Assembly (NCBI GenBank): GCA_036645935.1
Contig: JAVXNE010000013.1
Span: 1-24,385, forward strand
Origin: JAUNBN01 sp036645935
Lineage (GTDB): Bacteria; Bacillota; Clostridia; Oscillospirales; Ruminococcaceae
DNA: 24,385 nucleotides
Direction of reading: 5' to 3'
A program made the position numbers and the translations under genes. Within the stretch, counting starts at the first letter, position 1; each line of letters opens with the position of its first letter. Positions 7,954-15,453 of this stretch are shown in pieces. A model generated the notes under the pieces. It did no database searches, was not told the DNA's origin, and saw only the letters and a program-made list of their open reading frames with translations.

Positions 7954-8108
7954 TTAATAAAGACCCTCCACGAGCTTAACGTGCCGCACGCAAATGCCTT
8001 GTGGTTTTACGTGTTTCAGGCACGCACCTGCGCTTCAAAACGCAACACCGTTGATAAACGAAATTGTTGGGTCAACCTGAAATATGCAACAGCTTTCCGT
8101 GCCCGTTT

Positions 8109-8609
8109 TTATTTGAACACCGAATTGAAAATCGCGAGCAGCTCATCGACCTCTGATCCTCCCTGCGCATCACCGAGAGCGCTGCCCGGTGCAGTCTGTG
8201 CATTGCGCTCATTCTGTTTCACCGCCGACAGCTGCTCCCTCAGCTTTTCGTTCTCATACATGGCATATGCCTGCGAGAGCTTCATCCCTGCTTTCAGCTT
8301 GTCCACAACCTCGCTCGGAAGCTCAAACACGTCAGGGTGCTCGCGCACAAACTCGAGAAGCTCGGGCATGTCTTTGAGAGTCTCATCATCTTCGACCTCC
8401 ACGCCCGGTGCACTTTCAGCACCTATCTCTGTAGGTGTTTCTCCCCCCTTTGCATTTTCCAAACACTCACGTGCGAATTCCAGCAGCTCGTCAAGTGACA
8501 TCCTGCGTTCCCTGCCATCAACTGACAGGATATAGGGCTTGTCCTCCATTGCCATAGGGTCTTGAGCGTCTTTTCGGTCATTTGGGGGGAATTTGCGTTG
8601 TTCAGTCAT
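8109..8609 (-). CDS. Phage scaffolding protein
   Basis: A 166-aa, strongly acidic, helix-rich protein with the composition of a capsid scaffold: charged N-terminus (KFPPNDRKDAQDPMAMEDKP), a coiled central part (DETLKDMPELLEFVREHP, ASQ-rich helices, YENEKLREQLSAVKQNE) and a short C-terminal helix VDELLAIFNSVFK suited to coat binding. Scaffold genes stand between portal and coat in most tailed phages, as here. ATG at 8609 is preceded by AAAGGAGAAAAGA. The role would be to guide procapsid assembly and then leave or be cut. No protease domain of its own. It begins just across from the antisense M3 peptidase gene. Confidence 0.75.
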   Translation of the reverse strand: MTEQRKFPPNDRKDAQDPMAMEDKPYILSVDGRERRMSLDELLEFARECLENAKGGETPTEIGAESAPGVEVEDDETLKDMPELLEFVREHPDVFELPSEVVDKLKAGMKLSQAYAMYENEKLREQLSAVKQNERNAQTAPGSALGDAQGGSEVDELLAIFNSVFK

Positions 8610-8639
8610 TCTTTTCTCCTTTCGTTTTCATCCTCTTTA

Positions 8640-8810
8640 TTTGAATTTCGCACAATGCGATAATTCACTGAATTAAAAAAGGCGACATTGCGAATTGACG
8701 CAATCACCTTAAAAAGCAATTTTTGTTGCAATTGAAATGACAAAGCGGCCTGTGCTATACTCTAAAACGTATAAATCACACGCAACCGTGCGATAATGTG
8801 ACAGGGAGTG
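8640..8810. other. Inverted-repeat-rich intergenic control region
   Basis: Lies between the divergent scaffold and M3 peptidase genes. It contains the inverted repeat ATTGCG-aattga-CGCAAT at 8687-8704, a GCAA/TTGC pair around 8716-8730, and two copies of TGCGATAAT at 8656-8664 and 8789-8797. The signals could be operators for the M3 promoter or traces of the event that put that gene here. I see no clear minus-strand sigma-A promoter for the scaffold-capsid genes in it. Confidence 0.4.
8732..8761 (+). promoter_or_regulatory. Extended -10 sigma-A promoter for the M3 peptidase gene
   Basis: TTGAAA at 8732-8737 and TATACT at 8756-8761 with 18-bp spacing, plus a TGC extended -10 element immediately upstream of the -10 box. 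Predicted start near 8768, leaving about 49 nt of leader before the ATG at 8817. It gives the plus-strand gene its own transcription inside a minus-strand phage operon. Confidence 0.65.
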
Positions 8811-8816
8811 CTCTCA

Positions 8817-10523
8817 ATGATTGATTTTGCCAAGCTCGAATACTCACGTCCGGACGTTTCCGCACTTAAAAAGGAACTGAAATCGCAGATATCAAAGCTG
8901 CGCACCGCGAAGTCTTATCCCGAAGCAAAGATCGTCTATTTCGATATTCAAAAAACCCTCGTCGCTTTTGAGACGGCATATTCGCTCGCATACATCCGCA
9001 ACACCCTCAACACAGCAGACCCGTTTTATGAATCTGAGATAGCTTTTTTCAACAAGGCGGTGCCACAGCTTTCCGGTGTGCAAAAAAAGTTCTCACAGAC
9101 GATGCTCGAAACGGTCTACCGTCCGGATTTCGAGCTTGAATACGGTGGGCAGATGTTCGAGCTGCTTGAGGCAGACGAGCGCTTTCAGTCGCTCTTGGTA
9201 GTTCCCGAGCAGATCATGGAAGCAAATCTGGAAACCCGTTACAGCAAACTTGTCGCCACTCGCGTCTGTGACTTTCGCGGCGAGCGCTGCAACCTTTACG
9301 GTCTTCAGCGTCACATGCAGAGCCCCGACCGTGAGGTGCGCAGGGCGGCGTTTAAAGAATGGTCTCGGCTATACAGCGAGTGCTCTGCCGAGCTTGACAA
9401 GATATATGACAAACTGGTGTCTGTTCGCTCCCGTATTGCAAAGCGCCTCGGTTTTGAAAACTATATCGAAAGCGCCTACATTCAAAATCACCGTTTCGAT
9501 TACGGTCCATCCAACGTCGCCGCTTTCCGCGCCCAGATTCTCGAGCAGGTCGTTCCGCTCTGCGTAAAGCTGCGTGAACTACAAGCGAAACGCATAGGCG
9601 TCGACAAGCTCCGGTATTACGACGAAACGCTTATGTTCAAGTGTGGCAACCCCACTCCGTCAGGCTCCGCCGCCGACCTTGTGCACTCCGCATCCGAGCT
9701 CTACCGGGCACTTGGCTCCGATACCTTTGAGTTTTTCTCGTTTCTGAAAGATGGCGGTCTTTTCGATCTCGAAACCAAAGAGAACAAACATCTCGGCGGA
9801 TACTGCACATCTCTGCCATCCTACAAAGCGCCCTTCATTTTCTCGAATTTCAACGGCACCTCAGCCGATGTCGACGTGCTGACTCACGAGTGCGGCCACG
9901 CCTTCCAGTATTACCGCGCCTCACGGATTCAGTCTCTCGAGTGCTACGTCAGCTCGACGAGCGAGATAAACGAGATACATTCGAGCGCAATGGAATTTTT
10001 TGCTTTTCCGTGGCTCGGCAGCTTTTTCGGCGACCGCGCCTCCGACGCTGCCTATTACCATCTGTGTGACACGCTCTTCACCCTGCCATACATTGCCTGT
10101 GTCGATGAATTTCAACATCTCGTCTACACCGAGCCGCGTCCCAATGCCGCACGCCGCCGCGAACTGTGGCGCGAGCTTGAGCACAAGTATCTCCCGTGGC
10201 GCGACTACGACGGGGATGAGTTTCTCGAATCCGGCGGATTTTGGATGCAGAAGCAGCACATTTTTCTCTTCCCGTTCTATTATATTGACTACGCGCTCGC
10301 GCAAATCTGCACCTTCGAGCTGTGCGGGCGCATGAAGAAAAACTTCAAATCAGCGTGGAAAGATTATCTGGAACTGTGCTCCGCGGGAGGCAGCCGAGGC
10401 TATCTCGAACTGCTCTCTCTTGCAAAGCTGCATTCGCCGTTCACCGAGGGCAGCGTCAAAGCCGCCGTCTCAAATGTCATTCCGGACCTTCTTAATTACC
10501 ACAAAAAGCACGCCGGCCTATAA
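8817..10523 (+). CDS. M3-family zinc oligoendopeptidase (PepF-like)
   Basis: A 568-aa cytosolic metallopeptidase expected to cut short oligopeptides. The zinc site is H357-E358-x-x-H361 in LTHECGHAF, with E386 in INEIHSSAMEFF exactly 29 residues after the first His, the spacing of the third ligand in family M3. The C-terminal part (YYIDYALAQICTFEL ... WKDYLELCSAGGS) is typical of M3 oligoendopeptidases, and length is normal for the family. ATG at 8817 is preferred over GTG at 8808 because AGGGAG sits 8 nt upstream of the ATG and overlaps the GTG. It is on the opposite strand in the middle of a phage head operon, between zinc-ribbon and scaffold genes, with its own promoter. That could be a moron, a host gene trapped by rearrangement, or a misjoin. 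Confidence 0.92.
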   Translation: MIDFAKLEYSRPDVSALKKELKSQISKLRTAKSYPEAKIVYFDIQKTLVAFETAYSLAYIRNTLNTADPFYESEIAFFNKAVPQLSGVQKKFSQTMLETVYRPDFELEYGGQMFELLEADERFQSLLVVPEQIMEANLETRYSKLVATRVCDFRGERCNLYGLQRHMQSPDREVRRAAFKEWSRLYSECSAELDKIYDKLVSVRSRIAKRLGFENYIESAYIQNHRFDYGPSNVAAFRAQILEQVVPLCVKLRELQAKRIGVDKLRYYDETLMFKCGNPTPSGSAADLVHSASELYRALGSDTFEFFSFLKDGGLFDLETKENKHLGGYCTSLPSYKAPFIFSNFNGTSADVDVLTHECGHAFQYYRASRIQSLECYVSSTSEINEIHSSAMEFFAFPWLGSFFGDRASDAAYYHLCDTLFTLPYIACVDEFQHLVYTEPRPNAARRRELWRELEHKYLPWRDYDGDEFLESGGFWMQKQHIFLFPFYYIDYALAQICTFELCGRMKKNFKSAWKDYLELCSAGGSRGYLELLSLAKLHSPFTEGSVKAAVSNVIPDLLNYHKKHAGL

Positions 10524-10833
10524 TGCTCAAACAAATAGACAGCTTATCGCGGCGATTGCCGTATGCTGTCACAGCGTTGCGCACCCCACGCGCATCGATT
10601 TCCGTCAGAGCTTTAAAGATTCTTGACAGTGGCCTTTTGAAAACCGTCAGGCGTTAAATTAACACCTCAACATTCTTGAATACAATCTAACTGAAAACGT
10701 GTTGTAAACCGCGTAGCGTCTGCGTTTTTTGATTGTTGTGCGGACATAATCACAAGAAAAAATCCAACTGGAACGCGTCCGTTTGACCGTAATCCAAAAC
10801 AGATAATGCGCCAAAATGTCAATATTACAATCC

Positions 10834-10872
10834 GCGCGGGGGAATCAGGCATATCCCCCGCGCTTTCTGTTA
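10834..10872 (+). terminator. Rho-independent-type terminator after the M3 peptidase
   Basis: A perfect 10-bp GC-rich stem, GCGCGGGGGA at 10834-10843 paired with TCCCCCGCGC at 10854-10863, with a 10-nt loop. It is followed on the plus strand by TTTCTGTTA, a modest T tract. On the minus strand the following bases are not T-rich, so the main action is probably on plus-strand transcripts, but the stem could also slow late phage transcription. Confidence 0.6.
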
Positions 10873-10943
10873 CCCTATTTGGCAAAGACTTTTGCTGCTG
10901 TGATTTTCCGATCCTGCATTATCACCGCAGCTTCTGTAAGAAA

Positions 10944-10979
10944 CCTGTCTGCCCTGCTCGACCTGTCTGCCCTGCTCGA
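10944..10979. repeat. 18-bp direct tandem repeat
   Basis: Two adjacent identical copies of CCTGTCTGCCCTGCTCGA (10944-10961 and 10962-10979), followed by a partial third copy (CCTGCCCGA, 10980-10988). Non-coding, inside the gene-free stretch. No function known. Confidence 0.85.
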
Positions 10980-11058
10980 CCTGCCCGACCTGACAGCAAT
11001 CACCATTGCACGGAGAGTTTCAATCAGCGCGTATGTTTTTCGTTTCAATGCACGACAC

Positions 11059-11424
11059 TCAAACCCTCACGCGGCCGCTCACGTCCACCGACGTTGTCTT
11101 TCCGCACGAAGGACACACTAGCGCGAGCGAATGCCCGTCGGCACACGGTCTCTGTGCGCGCTCATCAGGTATCCAGTATTTTTCGCTCGCAAGATAGATC
11201 AGCGGGATTCCGCAACATGTAACCGCTTTCTCGTCATGGTTGCTGTTTTCAATCAACCTCTTGAGCCGGGCAACGGGCATCCCCCTTCTCCCGTTAGGAC
11301 AGTTTTCATCGGTGCAGGTAAGGTCAACAACGGAAAAAATCTTTGTCTCACCTAAACCGTCCCGCTCCGAAATTGTAAACTGCGAACTTATCGCAAGATC
11401 GTTATTGCATTTTGGGCAACGCAT
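11059..11424 (-). CDS. Zinc-ribbon phage protein
   Basis: A 121-aa protein with two Cys pairs near the N-terminus (C3-x2-C6, then C and C in TCTDENCPNG), a CC pair in the middle (VTCCGIP) and a C-terminal CPSC (LVCPSCGKTTSV). This suggests one or two zinc ribbons. ATG at 11424 follows GGGGAGGAGATTAAAA; the frame from 11466 is longer but unsupported. It overlaps the end of the portal gene by 23 nt, so it belongs to the packaging/head operon. Zinc-ribbon proteins between portal and scaffold are small and of unknown role; nucleic-acid or portal contact is a guess. Confidence 0.7.
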   Translation of the reverse strand: MRCPKCNNDLAISSQFTISERDGLGETKIFSVVDLTCTDENCPNGRRGMPVARLKRLIENSNHDEKAVTCCGIPLIYLASEKYWIPDERAQRPCADGHSLALVCPSCGKTTSVDVSGRVRV

Positions 11425-12967
11425 TTTTAATCTCCTCCCCTGCCGGTTGAGTGAACTGCTCAGCACTCTGAACCCGCTCTTTTAATTTTGCCATTATTCG
11501 ACTTTTGTTGCGAATATAACTGTCCGGAACACTCTCCAGATAAAGCATCGCATCATCGATGACCCCCTTGGCAAAAAGATTGTCGAGCGTCCCGAGCTGT
11601 GTCAGCTCGCTCCAATAAGCTGACGCGCCAACTTCAACATTGAGCGTCATCAAGCGCAGATCAAGTTTTGAAAAATCGAAGTGTTCGTTCGTCATTTGGC
11701 CGTCGCTGTCCTCAAAGCAAACGCGGCGCACCCCGTAATGCGCGCAGATCATCTCGGCAATAATCCGCACAAAATCCTCAACAAACTGATAGAGCGCCAG
11801 CCGCTGAAGTTCAAGCGGCGCAGCTGTCGCTTTCTGCACTGCGATAATTGCAGAGGTGTTATCCGGTTTTACGTTACCGAGCGCCGCATCGGACGCTCCC
11901 ATAAACTCCTTGGTATACTCGATTGTCTTATTCACAATCTCAATGAGCTGTGGCGACATATCAGGCGCGCGAAACGCCGTTGTAACGGCATCTGTCGGAT
12001 TTCCCGCAACGCCGATGGCCTCCCCAACACGATTGCTCCAACTCTTAATTTTCATCCTATCATAAAAAATCTTTGGAAACGCCATTGTGTTCTGATGGTG
12101 AATCGCCATCGCCCAGAGCTTATTCACCGCAATTTGATTTGGGATAAGTCCCGTAATCACAGCCTGCCCGTGGTAGGAGTTTTTGATTTTCTCATAGCTC
12201 ATATAGGCTACCGGATAACGGAGATATTGCGTGTCCGTCGTGGGGCGCACGACACAATTTCTTGTGACCTCGGTAAAGTGTACCGTGCCGTCCTTTTTAA
12301 ATAGTTTGATCACGACCGTCACGAGATCGCGTGCATTATATCCGCCCTCAGCACCGAGGGGGCTATCGCTGTCCGGCTTGATGTCCTCGGGATTGGTATT
12401 TCCGAATTTTCTCGCTCGTTCCCTCACACTCTCGAGTTGCTCCCGCTTGACGATCAGAATATACGGCTGCTTTTGCACATCGCTCACAAATGGATTTCCG
12501 AAGAGCAACTGTGTGTTGTCGATAAGTTCAACCGCAATCTCTCCGCGCACGCTTTGCGGACTGTCTGCACCGGTGTCAAAATACCAGTAAAAGCAGCCGT
12601 CCCCGTCCACAACGCAGTTGCGAAGCATATCACGTGTCAGCGCCTTTGCCTTAGCGCTCTCAATGACTCTTTCAATCTCACACGAGAGCAGACGCGCGGC
12701 GTGCTCATTTTCCTCGTTTTTTTCAAACGGAGTTATCTCCACCGCTATGTCATCACTGACGAGCATCGCAACAATATAACTTCCCACCCTCTTGAGAAAA
12801 TTCAGAACCGGCTTGTCAAGATCAGGGGCGTTGAGTCCCTCCCATTGACGCCCGATATAGAATTGCTCATTTTGCCGCACCGTCTCGTAAAGCCCGACGC
12901 TGTTGTTGTAAGCCACCGCGTCCTCATATTCCCTGTGGATATCCTGTGGTTTAGTCGCGGTTTTCAA
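11402..12967 (-). CDS. Phage portal protein
   Basis: A portal subunit of about 521 aa (531 if started at the ATG at 12997). The TTG at 12967 is preferred because AAAGGGGG lies 10 nt upstream, whereas the ATG at 12997 has no ribosome site; this choice is uncertain. Portal-like features are QNEQFYIGRQWEG near the N-terminus, the HGQAVITGLIPNQIAVNKLWAMAIHHQNTMA region, and DAALGNVKPDNTSAIIAVQKATAAPLELQR towards the C-terminus. This last pattern is common in P22-type and other podovirus-like portals of Firmicutes. It forms the dodecameric DNA gate docking terminase. It overlaps genes on both sides, as expected in a tight late operon. Confidence 0.85.
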   Translation of the reverse strand: MKTATKPQDIHREYEDAVAYNNSVGLYETVRQNEQFYIGRQWEGLNAPDLDKPVLNFLKRVGSYIVAMLVSDDIAVEITPFEKNEENEHAARLLSCEIERVIESAKAKALTRDMLRNCVVDGDGCFYWYFDTGADSPQSVRGEIAVELIDNTQLLFGNPFVSDVQKQPYILIVKREQLESVRERARKFGNTNPEDIKPDSDSPLGAEGGYNARDLVTVVIKLFKKDGTVHFTEVTRNCVVRPTTDTQYLRYPVAYMSYEKIKNSYHGQAVITGLIPNQIAVNKLWAMAIHHQNTMAFPKIFYDRMKIKSWSNRVGEAIGVAGNPTDAVTTAFRAPDMSPQLIEIVNKTIEYTKEFMGASDAALGNVKPDNTSAIIAVQKATAAPLELQRLALYQFVEDFVRIIAEMICAHYGVRRVCFEDSDGQMTNEHFDFSKLDLRLMTLNVEVGASAYWSELTQLGTLDNLFAKGVIDDAMLYLESVPDSYIRNKSRIMAKLKERVQSAEQFTQPAGEEIKNALPKMQ

Positions 12968-13193
12968 TACTCTTCTGCCCCCTTTCAGTTCCGTCATAAT
13001 TCAGGAAATTGTTGTACTGCGCAAAATATCCGCGCAGCTCCTGCTGCATGTGCTCCGCTTCGGCGGGCGCGGCTTCGCCGCCTTTGCCGCGCTCCCACGC
13101 GGCGCCCGCCGCCTTTGTTTCCGCTGCGCGCCCCGCCATAAACCCCACTGCAAAAGAGAGCAGCACAAACATCAGCGATACTGCAATATCCAT
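12951..13193 (-). CDS. Small one-helix membrane phage protein
   Basis: An 80-aa protein. The start MDIAVSLMF at 13193 follows AAAGGAGATACGAG; the longer frame from 13256 is not supported. One N-terminal membrane segment (about residues 3-21, ending FMAGRAAETK), an Ala/Gly-rich linker, then MQQELRGYFAQYNNFLNYDG, a pattern I recall from small proteins beside phage portal genes. Topology suggests a short membrane anchor with a cytoplasmic tail. Role unknown. It overlaps the portal gene at its 3' end. Confidence 0.7.
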   Translation of the reverse strand: MDIAVSLMFVLLSFAVGFMAGRAAETKAAGAAWERGKGGEAAPAEAEHMQQELRGYFAQYNNFLNYDGTERGQKSIENRD

Positions 13194-13330
13194 CTCGTAT
13201 CTCCTTTTTTTAATTTTAACCATGATAAAAACACATAAGTTTGTCTTTCTCAGCAACGCGAAGAATATTTTTTAACACATCTGCAATTAAAAAAGGTTTC
13301 TCCAGTCCTTTAGTTGATTTGAAAATGAGT

Positions 13331-13363
13331 GAACCGTCATGTCCGCTCATGACGGTTCATTTT
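13331..13363. terminator. Perfect 11-bp hairpin between terminase and portal-side genes
   Basis: GAACCGTCATG at 13331-13341 pairs perfectly with CATGACGGTTC at 13348-13358 around a 6-nt loop. On the plus strand ATTTTGT follows; on the minus strand ACTCATTTTC follows. Neither T run is ideal. It lies in the 250-bp gap between the terminase stop (13444) and the next minus-strand gene. It could be an attenuator, a transcript-processing or stability element, or a weak bidirectional terminator. Confidence 0.5.
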
Positions 13364-13443
13364 GTAAATCTCTTAACTCCCTGTGCATTAAAAAAATCGT
13401 AACAGAGTTCATCCTCTCGCTTGCCGTTATTTGGATTTGTTTT

Positions 13444-14778
13444 TCACGTCCGGTACATCAGCAAACTGTTGAGCTGCGCCGAGAGTTCGTTTCCGCATTC
13501 GACGTCCCCGCTGCCATTCTGTGAAGACGTGTCGATCGAATGTGCGCTCGCAAAGTAGCGAATCGCGTCAGGCGCGTGTGTCAGCTCGTGCGGAAACACA
13601 TCGCAGTCGTTGGGATTTTTCCGATCCCGAGCTATCTGTGAGATACAGCGAATCGCGTTCGTGCAGCAATCGAAAAACGAAAGACGTGCACCGATCCCAC
13701 CTTCCGGCAGCTCGATCGGCTTCAGCCATTCCTTGAGCGCATACCATCCGGCCACACGATTGGATGGCGCCTTAACGAGTTCGATTCCGTTTTGTGCAAA
13801 CAGCTCTGCCGCGCTCTGTCCGCTCTCCTGACGTCGATTCCAGAGATCTGGAGGCGCGAGAAATTCGCACACGTCATCCCCGCTGCTCAATTCTGCAATT
13901 CTTTGTGCTGCCGCGCTGATTATCTGACCGCTCTCGTACAGTTCGCGGTAGACAAACGCCCTCCCATCGCTGTACAGCGCGATCCAGTATCCCGCAAGCT
14001 TGTCCAGCCCATAATCCATCGTAAAGTAGCGCCGACACTCGTCAGAAAGCGGAAATGGCCGAACGACGTGCACTTCAGAGCGCCACTCGTCAAAATACCT
14101 CCCTTCCAGCAGATTCCAGTCACCGTCGAGCAGCGCGCGCCGCTCGCTATCCGGCAGATTGCGCAATCGTCTTTCATACCCGGGATCGGATTTCGCGAGA
14201 AAGATATTGTCGGAAACCCGCGAGGGAATGAACACTCGCGTCCCCGTGTCGGTGCTATGCTCCATGTCGTGCGGCCCGATATCGATAAATCGAGTGCGCA
14301 CCCAGTCATGCCCCACTCCTCCGGGATTGGTTGTGCTCTTGAGCTGCTTTGGATACCCGTTAGCTCCGCGGATTCTCGAGATAAGGTAGAGATACATGAA
14401 TTCCGTAAAATGTGTCAGCTCGTCAAAACGGATGACGTCATACTCTGCGCTCTGATAGCGGTAAACATCCGTCTCACTGTCGCAATATCCGAATTCCACC
14501 ACAGAACCGTTGATGAATCTCATCTCGTGCTCGGTTTTCGCGTAGTCGAAAAGCTCGCGAGGATAGATGAGTAGCGCTGTTCTAACAAGCGTCCTCTCAA
14601 GCTCTGGTCGAGTTCTTCTGAGCACCAGTTGCCTTGATGAAGAATATTTCAGAGCAAACACGAGGGCGTCCGCTACCTGTCCGAAACTCTTGCCTCCCCC
14701 CGCCGCCCCGCCGAACAGCACCTCAAAACTTGTAGCCTCAATAAAATCGAGCTGTCGCCCGGTAAGCTCAAGTTTCAT
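13444..14778 (-). CDS. Terminase large subunit
   Basis: A 444-aa packaging motor ATPase and nuclease. The ATPase domain has Walker A at G23-S31 (GGAAGGGKS), Walker B at D119-E120 (YDVIRFDELTH) and the coupling-like STTNPGG motif near residue 150. The nuclease domain begins at about residue 245 (YFTMDYGLDKL, first acidic residue) and ends with THAPDAIRYF, the usual third Asp near the C-terminus. It packages DNA into the procapsid through the portal. The start overlaps the small-subunit gene by 11 nt. Length is normal; no damage is visible. Confidence 0.95.
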   Translation of the reverse strand: MKLELTGRQLDFIEATSFEVLFGGAAGGGKSFGQVADALVFALKYSSSRQLVLRRTRPELERTLVRTALLIYPRELFDYAKTEHEMRFINGSVVEFGYCDSETDVYRYQSAEYDVIRFDELTHFTEFMYLYLISRIRGANGYPKQLKSTTNPGGVGHDWVRTRFIDIGPHDMEHSTDTGTRVFIPSRVSDNIFLAKSDPGYERRLRNLPDSERRALLDGDWNLLEGRYFDEWRSEVHVVRPFPLSDECRRYFTMDYGLDKLAGYWIALYSDGRAFVYRELYESGQIISAAAQRIAELSSGDDVCEFLAPPDLWNRRQESGQSAAELFAQNGIELVKAPSNRVAGWYALKEWLKPIELPEGGIGARLSFFDCCTNAIRCISQIARDRKNPNDCDVFPHELTHAPDAIRYFASAHSIDTSSQNGSGDVECGNELSAQLNSLLMYRT

Positions 14779-15061
14779 CGTTTGGCCGTCTGATGACGAG
14801 CGTCAGCCTAAACGGCCGATTTGAGCTGTCCGGCACACTTTTGGCCGCCGCCTCCGCGACGTATTTTGCCGCCGAAAGGTCGCCGCGCAATGCCTTGCGA
14901 ATCACCGCCATCGCAATCGCCTCGTCCCGAGTCTCTTCGCCTGGGGAGTCTGCACCTTTCGCGCCCTGCTCAATATCCGCAATCTCGGCGTCACTGAGTC
15001 TCTCGCCAAGAAGTCCCGCGAACACCTCCGCAAAATCGCGGTTTTTCTTTTTCTTCGTCAT
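14768..15061 (-). CDS. Terminase small subunit (probable)
   Basis: A 97-aa basic/helical protein immediately before and overlapping the large-subunit gene. ATG at 15061 follows AAAGGAGGTGAGGGTCT. The central part DEAIAMAVIRKALRGDLSAAKYVAE is the pattern of short terminase small subunits of Clostridia phages. It would recognise the pac/cos site. There is no clear separate helix-turn-helix domain, and the protein is shorter than many small subunits, so the assignment leans on position. Confidence 0.7.
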   Translation of the reverse strand: MTKKKKNRDFAEVFAGLLGERLSDAEIADIEQGAKGADSPGEETRDEAIAMAVIRKALRGDLSAAKYVAEAAAKSVPDSSNRPFRLTLVIRRPNDET

Positions 15062-15182
15062 AGACCCTCACCTCCTTTACCATATAGGCGCAGCGCGGCA
15101 AAATGCAAAAATCCACGTCGCACCGCACTCTCTCGTTCCACACACAGCGCCCGCATTCACCATGCCGCTTGTCATTATCCAT
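14991..15182 (-). CDS. Cys-rich small phage protein upstream of terminase
   Basis: A 63-aa protein with a cysteine cluster, MDNDKRHGECGRCVWNERVR then CDVDFCILPRCAYM, suited to one zinc site. ATG at 15182 follows GGGGAGGG at 9-nt spacing. The pattern CGxCxW...C...C.LPRC is one I recall next to small terminase genes in Firmicutes phages. The last 24 codons overlap the small-subunit gene in another frame, which is unusually long for an overlap, so the true end could differ. It is the first gene of the packaging operon visible here. Confidence 0.6.
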   Translation of the reverse strand: MDNDKRHGECGRCVWNERVRCDVDFCILPRCAYMVKEVRVYDEEKEKPRFCGGVRGTSWRETQ

Positions 15183-15239
15183 TGTGATTTACCCTCCCCG
15201 CTGTTTGTTGCACGGCAAATGCCGCGCGTTTCAAGGCAT

Positions 15240-15272
15240 AAAAAAAGGACTCGGGCCTCGCGGCCTTTGTCC
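15240..15272 (-). terminator. Strong Rho-independent terminator before the packaging operon
   Basis: On the minus strand, GGAC and GGCC pair with GGCC and GTCC (a hairpin with a small internal loop, 15272 to 15247), followed by a run of seven Ts (15246-15240). It lies 180 bp after the ECF operon and about 60 bp before the first phage packaging gene. It may end the ECF operon transcript or act as an antitermination-controlled attenuator for the phage genes. Confidence 0.8.
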
Positions 15273-15308
15273 TCTATACCTTTCCACACTATCATTTTAG
15301 CGCCTATG

Positions 15309-15360
15309 TCTCGACATTTTCGACAAATCTGTGCTTTTTTCTCGACATTTTCGACAAATC
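15309..15360 (-). promoter_or_regulatory. Two 21-bp repeats with TGTCGAA boxes (Spo0A-box-like)
   Basis: Two exact copies of the 21-bp element (plus strand TCTCGACATTTTCGACAAAT plus C) at 15309-15329 and 15340-15360, 31 bp apart. On the minus strand each copy reads TTTGTCGAAAATGTCGAGA, with one perfect TGTCGAA box and one TGTCGAG at 9-bp period. The known Spo0A box is TGNCGAA and its tandem form at abrB is spaced by 10 bp, so the resemblance is real but not exact. Phage-specific operators are the main alternative. Confidence 0.55.
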
Positions 15361-15453
15361 CAAATTTCCCCTTTTGAATCTGTTTGTCAGCGTATGTAAA
15401 CCGGGTTTTAAATCACGCAGCAGTAATAACCCTCTGCACTTTTTCGCCGCAAT

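Larger units (their letters stand above)
10524..11058. other. 535-bp gene-free stretch after the M3 peptidase
   Basis: No coding frame here has a ribosome site and protein-like composition. It contains the terminator hairpin at 10834-10863 and a short tandem repeat at 10944-10979. It separates the convergent ends of the M3 gene (plus) and the zinc-ribbon gene (minus). AT-rich around 10,620-10,830, which may be decayed sequence. Confidence 0.6.

Noticed and set aside
10667..10885. 72-codon minus-strand frame after the M3 gene
   Set aside because: It crosses the terminator hairpin, has no ribosome site and no protein-like pattern.
10944..10988. 18-bp repeat as phage attachment site
   Set aside because: Copies are adjacent, not at opposite ends of an element, and no integrase is present.
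15077..15295. 72-codon minus-strand frame upstream of terminase
   Set aside because: It overlaps the terminator and the Cys-rich gene, which has the better ribosome site.
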